Assembly (NCBI GenBank): GCA_027405735.1
Contig: JAPEHQ010000001.1
Location: 4,402,001 to 4,466,000 of the forward strand
Source of the DNA: Mucor racemosus
Lineage: Eukaryota; Mucoromycota; Mucoromycetes; Mucorales; Mucoraceae
Length of the DNA stretch: 64,000 nt
Reading direction: 5' to 3'
The notes beneath the pieces are model-generated. The model was not told where the DNA came from, ran no database searches, and saw nothing but the letters and a program-made list of their open reading frames with translations. Position numbers and translations under genes: made by a program. Shown one piece after another: positions 24,008-37,723 of this stretch. Within the stretch, counting starts at the first letter, position 1, and each line of letters starts with the position of its first letter.

Positions 24008-25930
24008 TAGCTCGAAATGCTTTAGACATTGTTAAATAGATATAAATTGATTGCATTATACTATCTACTTCTGAATTCATTTTATATCTCCCAAAAGACG
24101 CAGAAACACGTAAAATTTACTGCTTTTTCTTTGAAAACTAGTTCTCACTTTTCAACCCTGTTCTATTTTTTTTTACTAAATAATACTAAGAACAAATTAT
24201 AAGTCAAAGTACCTGAGATTTTCAGCTTTGATCCAAACATGAGTATCCAAAAATGTCTTATTTTTTGCAGTTGATGCAACTGTTTTAGTGCTAATGTTTC
24301 AGATTTTCACACGTATCTCACTGCTAAAATTGAAAACTTTGAACCTTCATATCTTTGCAACAAATTAAGCTATACTAACACTTTTTAATAATAAAACTTA
24401 CTTGTTTTAAAGTGCTCTATAACATATTTTAATATTGAAAAATTCTAAGCACTTTTATTTTTTTTTCATTTTTTTGGCATTTCTATAGTAGGTTTCAACA
24501 CATTGGTTAAATCGAGTAGCATTTTTTTTTACATTAATGTCATCGAGCTTGTTGAGCTCCTTTGGACCCAATTTAGCTTTTTTAAAAATGTTGGTTTTTC
24601 ATGGAGATATCCTCAAAAATGTGTACAAAGAGATACCTTCGCTTCTAGCTTCAATTTCTTCCCTGTATACCCTCATCCCAAATTCTGGATTTGAAATTTT
24701 TTTTGACAAAAATCTTGCTTTCTCTACGAAAAATGTAGCTAGAATATTAAAAAATAGCTAGATCGATAGATAATTTTGCTGCGCATCATTCCAATTATTT
24801 ATATTTGAAACGTGCTTATAAAAAGTGATGCGTATCTTCTAAAAACTTCCAGAATTTTATTTGCATTTTACACAAAATTCAATGTGAAACATTTGTCTGA
24901 ATTTTATTTAGATAAATACAAAATTTAGAACTGTACAAAAACTGTTTAATATATTACTTCAACTTACTTGGCAGTTCATGAGCCATGAAACGAATTTGTT
25001 TTTTCGATCAAAAAATGATCGATTTCACAAATCGATTTTGGAACTCAGGCACTAGGTTGTAAGCTTCAATCTAACCATTATTTTGATTATCTCGACAAAA
25101 AATGAATGTTTTTTGTTGAACGAAAAAATGCAGGGTAGCTTTTAGTGGGATCTACCTTGTGAATACAAAAAAGTAATATCTCAATTTTTGTACTTAAATT
25201 TTATAACTAATTTTAGATCGATTTTAGGTCAACATCAGGGCAGTACCCTTATTGATTTATGGAGACTTTGTAAATTAAAATCAACGTAAAAAATACCGTA
25301 TATTAGAATTAATTGAATGTGTATGAATATAATATGTTATGTTTCAGTAGGAATATTGCTATAAGTTATATTTCATTATTAGTTCTTAGATGACAGGAAC
25401 CAGCTACTGAACAATAGGACTTGCTAGATCTGTCTATATTTGGAACATTGTAGTTCTGATAGATCACTTATATTCTGGTACCAACTTATTTATTTTTGGA
25501 CAGATATCACTGACCCATAGTGGAAATGTATATATTTTTTAAAATTTGACGAAAATTGACCTAATATGATGAGCGAGAAAATTCGAAAACCACCTGAAAT
25601 TTACTTTTTTTTTATAACCGTAAAAAATCGGACAACAAAAACCCTTATAATATCTCAACGAATTTTGATTCTAATAATTTCTAATTTTATATGATAGTAG
25701 GTACCCATCGCTGGCATAATTGTCTCACATGACAGCTTTTACAAGCAACTGTGTATCGAGAAAATTATCTCCAAAGTGCGCCTGTAGTTTGCTGCGCACT
25801 TCCATTAAAACAATAAAAATACGATCTCAATCAAAATTGATCCAGGTAAGCTGCAGTTCCACATGAGTATAGATGCAAATAGGTACTGCCACAAATATTT
25901 CAGATATCAGCTTTCATGTGTTACCGTGCA
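24008..25930 (+). repeat. Repeat family R1, copy C
   Basis: Same landmark order as copy A, from 'tttagacattg' through 'cttactt', 'catggagatatcctcaaaaatgtg', 'ttggaactcag' and 'ctcgacaaaaaatgaat' to 'tgatccaggtaagct' and 'tcagatatcagctt'. It is visibly more diverged from A than B is. It carries about 200 extra bases around 25260-25550 relative to A, so either C has an insertion or A a deletion. Confidence 0.8.
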
Positions 25931-26129
25931 AAGAAAAATACAAAAACCAAATGATACCTTGTTATTCCTTATGAAGAAAACAAACGTAGACTCCATTCAT
26001 CCCATGATGAAGAATAAAAAGAAAATTGGTGTTTGTTGATTATAGCTCAATCGAGACATATTATGTATTGAGAGTTATTGGGGGAAATATACCTTATTTC
26101 TATAAAGGTAGAAGTAATAAAGAGACTAG

Positions 26130-26290
26130 TAGTGGCTCAACCACGGAGAACGTAGGGTCTTTATTGCAAAATGAAAAGGGAACCAAGAACCATTAGGTCT
26201 CGGTTCCTGAAGATATTCGTACAGCAATTTCTATTAAGTGTCGGTTCTAATAGGAATTGAAACTGAATAAGAGCAAAAACCGACAAATAT
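26130..26290 (+). repeat. Repeat family R3, fragment 2
   Basis: Begins near 'agtagtggctcaaccacggagaacgtag', followed by 'gtctttatt'. The same start motif occurs at 30531 ('agtagtgatttaatcacggagaacgtag') and a shorter form at 10560. Possibly the start of a solo LTR; no partner LTR was found. Confidence 0.4.
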
Positions 26291-27170
26291 CCTATATAGA
26301 ATGAACATACCAAGTATTTCGCCATCTCAAAGGATAATGGTAATAAAGTTTTTTATTTCAGAAAAAAAGTTTAAATGTAGAGTCCATAGCTATATGTAGC
26401 AATTTAATAATATAACCTCATATAAATGTCAATATGCTGCATCGAGTTAATTTCAATGTCAAACAAAAATAAATCATAGAAAAAAAGCTTCTAATTCTTG
26501 AATATTCATTTACATATAAGAAGAGTAAAGGTTTATATATGTAGCTTTAGATTACGATCAAATTAAAAGTACTAGTATACTGGTGCGTTCAAGCAGCCAC
26601 GAATTTGTAAGACATTTATCATTGTTTGATAAAATAATCTCGATTTAAGTTATATATTCCGAGAAAAAAAATTGATGTCTGAATGCAGATAGTCCACGAA
26701 AATAGAATAATCTGGAAAGAGCAAACCAAGGGATTCACATTAACTTTTTGAAATGAAATTAGAGAGAACCTCTCTATCTATACAAATCAAGAATTCTTTT
26801 ACTAATGCCCTTTATTATCATTGCTATAATTTACTACTGTGGCTGCAGGCACTTTACTGTGTTGGCATGGTGACAAACTTAGCGTAGATCAAAAATTCAG
26901 GGGTATTTTTTTTTTTTTTAATTCTTCTCGGTTTAGAGAATTAATTTGGCTATCAAATAATAATGGTATCAAAATAAGTTGTAAACGCCACCATCCAAAT
27001 AGGAACACAAGCAAACATGTAATATCACGTGCATAAATCGAGCGTTGACAAAGAGGAAGAAAAAGTAGGAGAAGGACGAGATTCAAAATATTATAAGATA
27101 AAGTTTTTATTTTTTGGACCAATGTTACTCTCCTCTTTTTTCCCCCAACTTTCCTTTTTTCTTTTTCAGC

Positions 27171-28664
<1,494 letters not shown>

Positions 28665-29705
28665 TATCAAGTGATTACATTCTCAATTTCAAACAAATGA
28701 AGAATTATACCATTTATACATGTTTTTTAACAAGCTATATGAATATTTAGTTTGCTTCTTACTTATACTTGTCTATGTCCGTTCCAATTTTTACACAATA
28801 AAATTAGATGCTTTAATCTGAAATTATACAAAAACGTTGGCAATGATTTTATTTAAATCAAAGCAACAGCTTTTCGAAGAATTTCTATACTTTATACATC
28901 AGTTATTCAAATAATGTTTTTTGTTGTATGTTTTCTACCTTTCAAAAAGTTTTATGGCAATTTTTTCTTTGATCGTTGGTTGTTAAAATCATTGCAAAAA
29001 TTGATTTTAATATCCTAAATTGAGCCAAAGCGGGCATTGCATTAGAGTTTCTGTTCCTTGACGGGCATTAAATTCTGAGTTTGTCGGAGTTCATACGTCA
29101 AAATTGTTGTTGATCTACACAGCAGCAGGATGATTCAGTTTCATAACGTTTATATTGTTCAAATGTCAATGTGAAAGTTACATCACAAATAAGCTTACTT
29201 GCAAATATCTAGACTTGATATTGATCTACCTATAAATATAAATCAGTAACCGAAATTTTAAATAAGTGAAGGATTACAATCCGAAGTAAGACATGCACCG
29301 TATTTGAACTGATGATTTTATCAAGAGTTAAAAGTATTACGAGCTAAGTTTCCGATATATATTATGTAGCATCAATGGTTTTTTAATATTTCAGAAAGCC
29401 TACTTACTAATTACTAAATTTATGAAATGAGCCGTAATCAAGAGACGGTTTATATTGCAATAATGGGGAATAAATAAATAATGATAACAACCAGAATATA
29501 GCAAATTAAACGCAAATGAATGAGAAACACAACGTACCACTGCTTTTTTTTTGGTTTTTTAAATCCCAATCTAGTGATTTTCGTAGCTACAAAGATCGCT
29601 TTTGGCATTAACATTAAATTGCCACCTCAAATAAGTAGCCTCCTTGGAGACACCCACCTAAAATCTTTTTGTATTCTATTCTCGTAGCCATTCATCCATT
29701 CATCA
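28665..29705. other. Gene-free spacer
   Basis: AT-rich flank downstream of the kinase gene. No gene or recognisable repeat. Confidence 0.5.
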
Positions 29706-29950
29706 ATGGCATCACTGTCTTCGTCTATTGCTGATATTAATACCGATTACAACGGTCGAGTGGTACCGGATTATGATTAACCTGTGGATATATTAATTGT
29801 TCAAAATGAAGAAGCATTTCAAGTGTGATTCAATACTGTTGCAAAAAATCACGCAAATTGGTCTATCACAAATCATATCAACACAAAACCAACTCTTCTC
29901 TCAAAGGAAATACCTCTCTAGTTGTTCCTGCCAAGATAACCATAGTAGCT
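29706..29950 (+). pseudogene. Decayed ORF, possibly a MULE/FAR1-type transposase N terminus
   Basis: One frame reads MASLSSSIADINTDYNGRV, then VPDYD, stop, PVDILIVQNEEAFQV, stop, FNTVAKNHANWSITNHINTK, and PTLLSKEIPL before a third stop. The repeated interruption of an otherwise protein-like frame, with an EEAF...FN..AK..G/N-like spacing, recalls the N-terminal DNA-binding part of FAR1/MULE proteins. That identification is tentative. Nothing recognisable continues downstream. Confidence 0.3.
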
Positions 29951-30530
29951 TACAAATGTTGATCATGCTGGGAAAATGACGAAATGTGTATAAGAACAAA
30001 TTCTATAATTAAAATACTTTGTGTGAAATTATTTACAAGCTTCTGTAATGCTTCAGATGTTTCCAACTGGCTGTATTAAGGTATGATATTTTAAATTTGC
30101 TATAGAACAGCATGTTTTTAATACTAACCACTATCTAGAAAATCAAGTTGCGATGTACTGGCAAGGAGAAATGAGTTCTTTAACCAAAAGCTAAGTCTTT
30201 CATTTGTGGCAAGAAAAAATTTGGCGGCAACCTACACATGAACCCTGCCCTGCACTGCTCGGAGAAAGATTCTGGCTGCCGACAGCAATAGCTGTACCAG
30301 CTGGGAGTGGGAAGTGGTCTTCGTTCTCGTCATTAATATATTTAACTGCGAATGGCGTACTAACTTCTTTCCTTTTTTTTTTATTTTAGTCTGCAAATGG
30401 ATCGAATATGTGAGTGATCGCAATATGTGGAATCAACAGCCATTGAACTATGTCGCATGGCAAGTTTCTTCTGCCCAATTCCACTTTTGTGGCACCCACG
30501 TATTGTTTATATTTTCTATCAACATATTCA

Positions 30531-30600
30531 CCCAGTAGTGATTTAATCACGGAGAACGTAGATGTTAATATTTACAAGGGAAGTTTTTATTTGTGGTAAA
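30531..30600 (+). repeat. Repeat family R3, fragment 3
   Basis: Short piece starting 'agtagtgatttaatcacggagaacgtag', matching the start of the copy at 26130. It abuts the 3' end of the F-box gene. Confidence 0.35.
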
Positions 30601-30606
30601 GTTCTA

Positions 30607-32319
30607 TTACATATAACAAACCCATGATTTACCAGTTTTTCTCAAAACAGGATCTATATTATCTAACTCCAATATATCAAAGCTTTCCTGAGATTGATCC
30701 TTATGTTTTAATGAAAAATCCCAGCAATAAAGTCTTTCTTCGTAATGCTTTTGTCCGCGTACTTCGATGGATGCAAACACTTTTGAGTAATCAGGTGTTA
30801 ACCTTACATCTGTAATTGTATAATTTTGATATGGTTTTTCTAATGTTGGTAATAATCTATATGCAATTTTTCCAGTCTGCAAGTCCCAGACATTGATACA
30901 TGCACTCGTTGAAGGCATCACTTGTTCTTCCTCGACATCGCTACCAGTATTATTGATTGATTGATAGTATTGATAAAGTTGATAAGGAGTCATTTGGGCA
31001 ACAGGTGGCATGTTGTGGTCAGTTTCCTCGATGCTGTCACTCAATTTCTTGACATAACCGACAGATTTCTTCTTTTGTTTACGTTGTTGTACTATATTTT
31101 CAGAGGAAGGTACCAATTTAATTGTATTGGTATCATTGGTGACCTTGCCCTTGGTAAGTAAGAAGAAAGGTGTAAGACAGAGACGAGTAAATGCAGTAAT
31201 ATCTTCAGTGACCCATTCTGATGTCTGTGCTGTTTCTTCAGGTACACGCAATTCATATACAAGTGAGCCAGTTAAAAGTGAAAACACGAGAATTGGACCA
31301 GATGCATCAGGAGCACAGGCTACTAAATGTCCATTGGCTGCAATTTCTCCCACACCTTGATACCAATCGCTTCTTCCTGATAAATAAGAAGATATATCAA
31401 TCATGCCTCGTCGTGTAGGTCGATGATGATTTGTCCATTCAGCATTGCTGTTTGAACTATTGTTTTTATCCAAATCCCAAACACGGATCATACTATCTGA
31501 TCCCCCACTTACAACGACTAGAATAAAATATATGCAATTAATTATCATTTCATTATTTTTTCTTTAAAAAAAAAATACGTTACCATCATCATTCATACTA
31601 ATACATAAAACTCGGCCACGATGACCATGCCACATCCTAACTAAAGCTTTTGTCTCCAAGTTCCAAACTGCTACTGTACCATTAAGACCGCCTGTAACTA
31701 ACCATTTAGAGTTAAGTTGAGTATAATGGCAAACAATAGAGTGAGTCCTTGCAGCCTCGGGCCAACCAGGTATATTATTTGTTGCTGCACCATCCAAAAA
31801 GAACCGCTGCTTTGTTTGTGGGGATTGAATTATTAAACTTTGAGAGCCTGTTGGACTACGATAATTTGGATTCGACTTCACAACTCGACCATCATTAGCT
31901 AATGTTAAACTAGTAAACATGCCTTGCTCTTGAGGAGCACCTATCACTGTGCATGCAAGCTTATTCATTGAAACATCATCATTGACTTTTGGATAAAAGC
32001 CTTTCACGCAATGACCAGTATACCAGTTTCTTGTGATTCTATACATGTCTTGCCATGTTCGCTGATTTTTATAGGGTTTAGGTTTTGGAAATTGAAGCGA
32101 CCAAAAGCGTCGAATACTATATCTTTCGAAATCTCGATGACAAGCATTGGGCCATATAAGTTCATCATAATGAGTGATTACTTGAGCCCATTGCCGACAG
32201 ACTTGACCACAAGATGTTAATGTAGTACCATCGAGGTATATAAAGATAGATAACAAAAGTTCCGCCGGGAAAGGACCATTATCATGATGTTGTTGCTGAT
32301 TGATTATACTGATTTCCAT
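30607..32319 (-). CDS. F-box / WD40-repeat protein
   Basis: Probable substrate-recognition subunit of an SCF (Skp1-cullin-F-box) ubiquitin ligase; the substrate is unknown. Two exons on the minus strand, 32319-31584 and 31517-30607, give 548 residues. The F-box lies at about residues 15-60 (FPAELLLSIFIYLDG, then VCRQWAQVI and LIWPNAC). WD40 blades follow: KWLVTGGLNGTVAVWNLE, GHRGRVLCISMNDD, VVSGGSDSMIRVWDLD, and later CINVWDLQTGKIAYRL. A Lys/Gln-rich insert (QQRKQKKKS) separates the early from the late blades. The intron splits a blade and has a long A/T run at its start. It is the downstream gene of CMC4 on the same strand, 236 bp apart. I cannot assign it to a named F-box protein. Confidence 0.88.
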
Positions 32320-32555
32320 AGCAACGAATTAATAATAAAATAGATGAGTGTAAGGGAAAAAAAGCCTCGAAATAAGCCCTCCTTTTTCTTGTTTTAAATG
32401 AAGGCAAAATCCCATTTCACACACACTTGTTAAACCCAACTCACGCAGTCCCGCTTTTTCTTTTATTTTCGACTGTTTGAGAAGTAATTCAATAGGTTTC
32501 GCTTAAACAGACTCTTACAATTAGATAAAATATCATTGATTTGGTTCGTTTTGTT

Positions 32556-32885
32556 TTATTTCTTGTATTTTTTCTCGGGACAACACACACTCTTTCCTCC
32601 AGAAGCTATTAATTCTTTACAGCATTTATGTAAAGCTTCCAATTGTTTTGAGCATTTGGATTCTTGATAATCATTTTTTTCTAAGCAGTCTTGAATAGCA
32701 CAAGCTTTTTTTTTTATGCAATTTGTTGTTAATAAACCTGATAAACTCTTTCTTTTTTTTTTTTTTTAATTACCAAATTTCTGACAATGTGGAACCTATA
32801 AAAAAACATTTGTCAGGATATGTTTTTATTCAGGTTGTTAAAATCTGAAAAGATGGCTCACTTGTTCTGATGATGCATTAGGCAT
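32556..32885 (-). CDS. CMC4: Cx9C mitochondrial intermembrane-space protein CMC4
   Basis: Small twin-Cx9C protein expected to be imported and oxidised by Mia40/Erv1 in the mitochondrial intermembrane space, with a role linked to respiratory-complex assembly. Three exons on the minus strand, 32885-32862 (24 nt), 32795-32774 (22 nt) and 32704-32556 (149 nt), encode 64 residues. The core PHCQKFACAIQDCL, then NDYQESKCSKQ and LHKCCKEL, has the cysteine spacing and the Y-x-ES-K-C signature of human CMC4. It ends KSVCCPEKKYKK. The joins are supported by gtgagc/tatag and gtaatt/aaaag signals and by the cysteine pattern running across both introns. It is easily missed because two exons are tiny. Confidence 0.88.
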
Positions 32886-34279
32886 TATGGTTGTTGTTTT
32901 GTTTGTTTAAAATGTAGGGGGTTGGTCAAAAGTAAAAAGAAAATAGTTCTCTGTAATGGCGCCCCGTTTAGTCCAAAAGACGTCAGTTTTGTAATGATGA
33001 AAAAGGATCTCGGAGTCGCGGAACTATTATGGAAACTTATTTGTTACACATTTGTTCTCGAAAATCAACTTTTTTTCTTTATAAATGGCATGGTTGCTCA
33101 TGTTTATACTTGAAAATAGAACCAGTTGAAAGGCTAAACATTCGTTCGTTTGGATATCTATAAGTTTCAAGTGCAATAACACATTCTATTTCTCTATATA
33201 CTATTTACTCTTCTATTGTTATTTCGTCTGAGTTAAATATCACACTGTTTCAAATGCAAGAAAATTTGCTGTAAATGCAACTGTTAAAGGTTTTTTTTCT
33301 AACACTTTTGATAAGAGTAAAACTCCATATCTATCTTTAAAATATTGCTCAAAACATCTAGTTTATACTTGTATTTTTTGTTTTGCTAAAACAAGCTTCT
33401 AGTGTACTTTGCTGGCCGTTTTATTTCGACTTGGTTTTTTTTCAGTAGCGACGCCGTGTCACTATTAATAACTCTCCTCAACTCTGTTCCTTGATTTTAT
33501 AGACACAAGTAATATTAAGAGTGTAAGAGAGCATTATAGTTCGTATAGAAAGCTCTATTTCGGATAATATCACTTTCCCGCAGTGGTAAATGTCATTTCA
33601 AACAAAACAAAAATGTGCCATTTTATAAAAAATATTTTAGTATTTTGATTGACAGAAACGTGTAGATTCATAGCTTATCAGACCATAATATTCTAGATTT
33701 GTCAATTAAAAATGAAATATTAGAATTTGGCAATTGGCAATTTCGGTGACCCAAGGTTTTACCAATAAACCCAAAAATATACATTTGATTGATGATTGTC
33801 CTTAATTTCGTACTACTAACCCACCATCCAACACTCCTTGAAGATTCAAAAGTCTTGATTGGATGCCTGCATGGAGAACTAATATTAAAAATAACCCGAG
33901 TTTAGAACAAAGAGAATCTATAAAAACCAAAACCAAAGTAAAATTGGTTCTACATTTGTATTCTTTTCTGTATTCAGGATTAATCAACCAAATCCATAAA
34001 ATTAATTACCAAGCTAGTATCATTTAATATAAAATCTAATTAAAATGATCGAGTTACCTAGACCAATTAGTAGCACAAGAACCGTGCAATGGGTCAAGTT
34101 AGACTTCTTAAATAGACATTAGATGCTTTAATTGGGTGTCCGAATCAATTGAAACATGCTCAATAGTCAATCACAGCATTTCAACGCCCTTTATTTCGTT
34201 TTCCCTCTTTTTTCTAAACCTTTTTCACGAATTTTTTTCTTGTTTCTAGTGCATTTTTGTTATATAAAAACCAACCAAA
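32886..34279. other. Gene-free spacer
   Basis: Divergent intergenic region between CMC4 and the SH3-SAM-PH gene. No gene, RNA or clear repeat. Pyrimidine-rich sequence (34190-34260) immediately precedes the downstream ATG. Confidence 0.5.
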
Positions 34280-37200
34280 ATGCCTGAACAAGAAGTAGTT
34301 TATACGGTACATAAATTTGAAGCAGAAAATGTAGATGAAATTTCGATTAATGTCGGGGAACAAGTCATTGTCCTGGAAAAAGATGAAGGTTTCAATGATG
34401 GTTGGTGGCAGGTAAAGAATCAAAAAAAAAAAAAAGTCTGTATTGACAAAAGTGACAAAACAGAATAAATAAGAAAAAAAGGGAGGGGGGAAGGCTTGAT
34501 TCATTCTAAACTAAACAAATCTTTTTCTTAGGGTCGTAATGTAAGAGGTGAAATTGGTCTTTTTCCTATTACATATACAATAAAGCATCCTCCTTCAGTA
34601 ACTGCATCATTAGCATTAGAAAATAAGATTGATTCATTGGAAAGCGCTATATCTAAAATGAAAGCACCGACATCAAATGATACTACTCCACAGAAAAAAA
34701 CCATTAATTCCATGGCATCAATGTCATCCATTTCATCGAAAAATGTTCATTCAACAGTAAACCAATCATTAGAAAATCCATTGTTAAGTTCTAAAGTAGA
34801 AGAGTGGACTTCCAATCAAGTATCAACATGGCTAATTAGTGTAGGATTTGATAAGCAACTTGCAGACAATTTTAAAGGTAAAAAGATCAAGAATTATAAA
34901 GAGTTGTTTTTCTAAACAATGATATTTTGTCTTAGATCAAGAAATTACTGGAGACATTTTATTGGAATTGACTCTGGATTCTTTAAAGGAGCTTGATGTT
35001 ACTACCTTTGGTAAGAGATTCAAAATTCATAATGCTATCAATGCTCTTCGACAAGAAACGAGAAAGCAAAAAGTAAGTAAAATTGAGCGTGCCATGCTTG
35101 TTTGTTTATTAACGATAAACTGTAGCAATATACTACTGCAATAACATCTTCACCGACACCCAATGCGGTGGCAAATAAAAATATTGAAGCACGGGTTGCC
35201 TCGCCATTTCCAGATCTAAGTAATCGTAATAATACACTTTCGTCATATTACAACAATAACAAACAACAACAACCATATCCTGACGATGATTTAGTATCAG
35301 ATTATAGCACTGTCATTAGAAACTCTCAATTACCTCCACCTAAAACTATCACCCAAAAAAATGCAATGCCTCCTCCTAGACCTTCAATTCCTTTAGATAT
35401 GGATTTAATAGCTTCTTCTCCTAGATTATCAAGTTTAGTTGAACGCCAAGGTTCAGATCATCATAAAAATAGTAATCATATTGATCGACAAGAGCAATTA
35501 CAACAACAACAGCTACAATTACAAAGACAACAAAGTCAATCTCGTTTACTGCAACAACATCAACAACAGCAGCAGCAGCAACAGCAGCAGCAGCAAAGAA
35601 TCCAATACTTACAGCAGCAACAACAGCAACCTCAACAACCTCAACAACCTCAACAACCTCAACAACGACCTGTTTCTCACCAAGTTTTATCAACTCCTCC
35701 AAGTAATAATAGTAGATCGTCAGATTGGAAACGTAGTACAATGAACAATATCAAAACACAGGAGGTATGGGAAGTTATCGTGTTATATGCAAACTTCATA
35801 TGAGTAACAAACTTACACGTGTTATGTATATAATCTAATTAGCCTCCATCAGAAGGACGATCATCCATTTCAAGTCGATATAGTTTCATGCGATCTTCAT
35901 TAATGCCCTCAGGAAATAAATTACAGAATATATTACCTAGTAATGCTCCCAGTGTACGCAGATCAGAAGATGCTTTTTCATTATCTGAAGCATCTGCATC
36001 TCCTGATATGGAAGGCTGGTTATATAAACAAGGTGATAAATACAAAACATGGAATAAGAGATGGTTTGTGCTTAAAGCAAATAATTTGTTTTATTTCAAA
36101 AGTCCAAAGGTTTGTTGTCATTCATGTAAATTACATTAATTTTGCATATTAAATAAATATATTTAGGCTGTACGAATGAAGGGTATTATCAATCTCAAAG
36201 GTTACAGAATTGAAGTAGATGAAACTATTCATCCAGGAAAATACTGTTTCATGGCTCATCATGAAAGAGAAAGAACATTTTATTTTTATACCGAATCTGA
36301 AAAACCCATGAAAGATTGGTTAAAAGCATTAATGAAAGCTACTATTGCTAGAGATTTTGCCAGTAAAGTATTATTTATTTTTTTGACTTGATGTACATGT
36401 ATATTAACATTTCATTCAATAGCTCCCGTCATGTCATCAAGTACAATTCCTACCATTTCATTAGAAATGGCACGTAAGATGCGTCCTCGCCCTCCTTCAA
36501 CCATCTTTCTTGCCCAAAATGACCCAATGCGTGCAAGCTCACCTTCACCCTATCGCAACAACATGAGTCAGCAATTCTCCTTAATGTCATTAGACGAAAA
36601 GGCACAACCTATTATGCAATTCTCTCATCAACAAGACATTTCAATGAATGGTTCTCGCGCACCTTCAGTAATGAGTACACGTCCCATGGAACAAAAACGC
36701 ATATTACCCGACAATGCATCAGATTATTCAATTGATCAACGTAGTCGATTAAAGGATTCAGGATTTAATAGCACGCATGGTGGTACAGGATTGGCAAGAT
36801 CTGTTACAGAAAGTAGCCATAGTTCTTCTGGTCGTCGTAGTATATCAATTGCATCCGTTCAACAGCAGCCTATAAGTGATGCTACTATCAATAGTAATGC
36901 ATTTTATTTTGATGAGGAGGATGAAGACTTGATTGATCCTGAGCATATGAGCGTTATTGAATCAAATCGTCCTACTCCTTCTCCTGCTGCTTATAAAGAA
37001 AAAGATCGATTTTCGGTAGAAACTGCTGTGCTTCCTGAACAAGGCAAATTACCCACAAAGCAAGATGCCTACGTAGATTGGATCAATGCCCATATCCAAA
37101 GCAACGTTACAAGCTTAACAGATTTGAATTCAGGTGAAGTCTTGTTGGAATTCCTTGAAAATTTGACAAACAAAGAAGTGTTGAGACCCATTGTGATGCC

Positions 37201-37564
37201 TGGTCAAACACTAAACGCTCAACGAATGGATCTTGTTATTGCAGCATTCAAATTTATGAGTCTTGAAGGCGTAGAAATGGATGGCTCTTGTACTATTAGA
37301 GGTATATATAATTATTTTTTCATCTCTTTGTGTCAATATGTATTAATAGGAAAACGTTTATTAGATGTCCTAAACGGCAATGAAATTAAGATTATGCACA
37401 TGTTGGATGCAGTTGAATATTGGTCGAAATCAGAAACTGGTGAGGCCAATGGTAAGAAAATGGCTAGTGGTGGCACTTTTGGTGAAGATGATCAATACAA
37501 ATTGAGAGAATTAGAAGAAGAATCCGAAAATATACTTCCACCAAACTCATTTGCGTCTCGATAA
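34280..37564 (+). CDS. BOI1: Boi1/Boi2-like polarity protein: SH3-SAM-PH plus calponin-homology-like region
   Basis: Scaffold of the Boi family, which links Cdc42/Rho signalling, formins and exocytosis at growth sites. Eight exons: 34280-34411, 34532-34877, 34936-35072, 35126-35764, 35843-36109, 36167-36362, 36423-37301 and 37350-37564, giving 936 residues. SH3 is at about 5-62 (ALYDF-like VHKFEAENVDEISI, then DGWWQ|GRN and GLFP). SAM is at about 134-205 (VEEWTSNQVSTWLISVGFD and LDSLKELDV). A Pro/Gln linker follows at 206-420. PH is at about 474-572 (MEGWLYKQ, WNKRWFVLK, WLKALMKA). A region at about 785-900 (AYVDWINAHI, DLNSGEVLLEFLENL) resembles a calponin-homology fold, which yeast Boi proteins lack. 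The low-complexity linker is encoded by CAA/CAG and CAACCT runs. Confidence 0.9.
35495..35670 (+). repeat. CAA/CAG and CAACCT trinucleotide/hexanucleotide tract in coding sequence
   Basis: Encodes a polyglutamine run followed by (Gln-Gln-Pro) repeats in the linker of the SH3-SAM-PH protein. Mixed CAA and CAG codons with an interrupted pattern; likely length-variable between strains. Confidence 0.9.
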
Positions 37565-37670
37565 TCCATTATAATCCATATATACATAATATTTCCCCCC
37601 CCCCCTAATTCTCTCCTTTTTTATATATACTAACACATAATTATTTTTATTCTGCTATTCTACTCTATTC

Positions 37671-37671
<1 letters not shown>

Positions 37672-37723
<52 letters not shown>
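37672..37723 (+). repeat. (TTA)n microsatellite
   Basis: About 17 uninterrupted TTA/ATT units in the 3' flank of the SH3-SAM-PH gene, shortly after a run of 11 C at about 37596. Confidence 0.95.

Noticed and set aside
27114..27170. Upstream extension of the kinase ORF
   Set aside because: No ATG start, and the sequence is a pyrimidine-rich leader ending in ttttcagc before the ATG at 27171.
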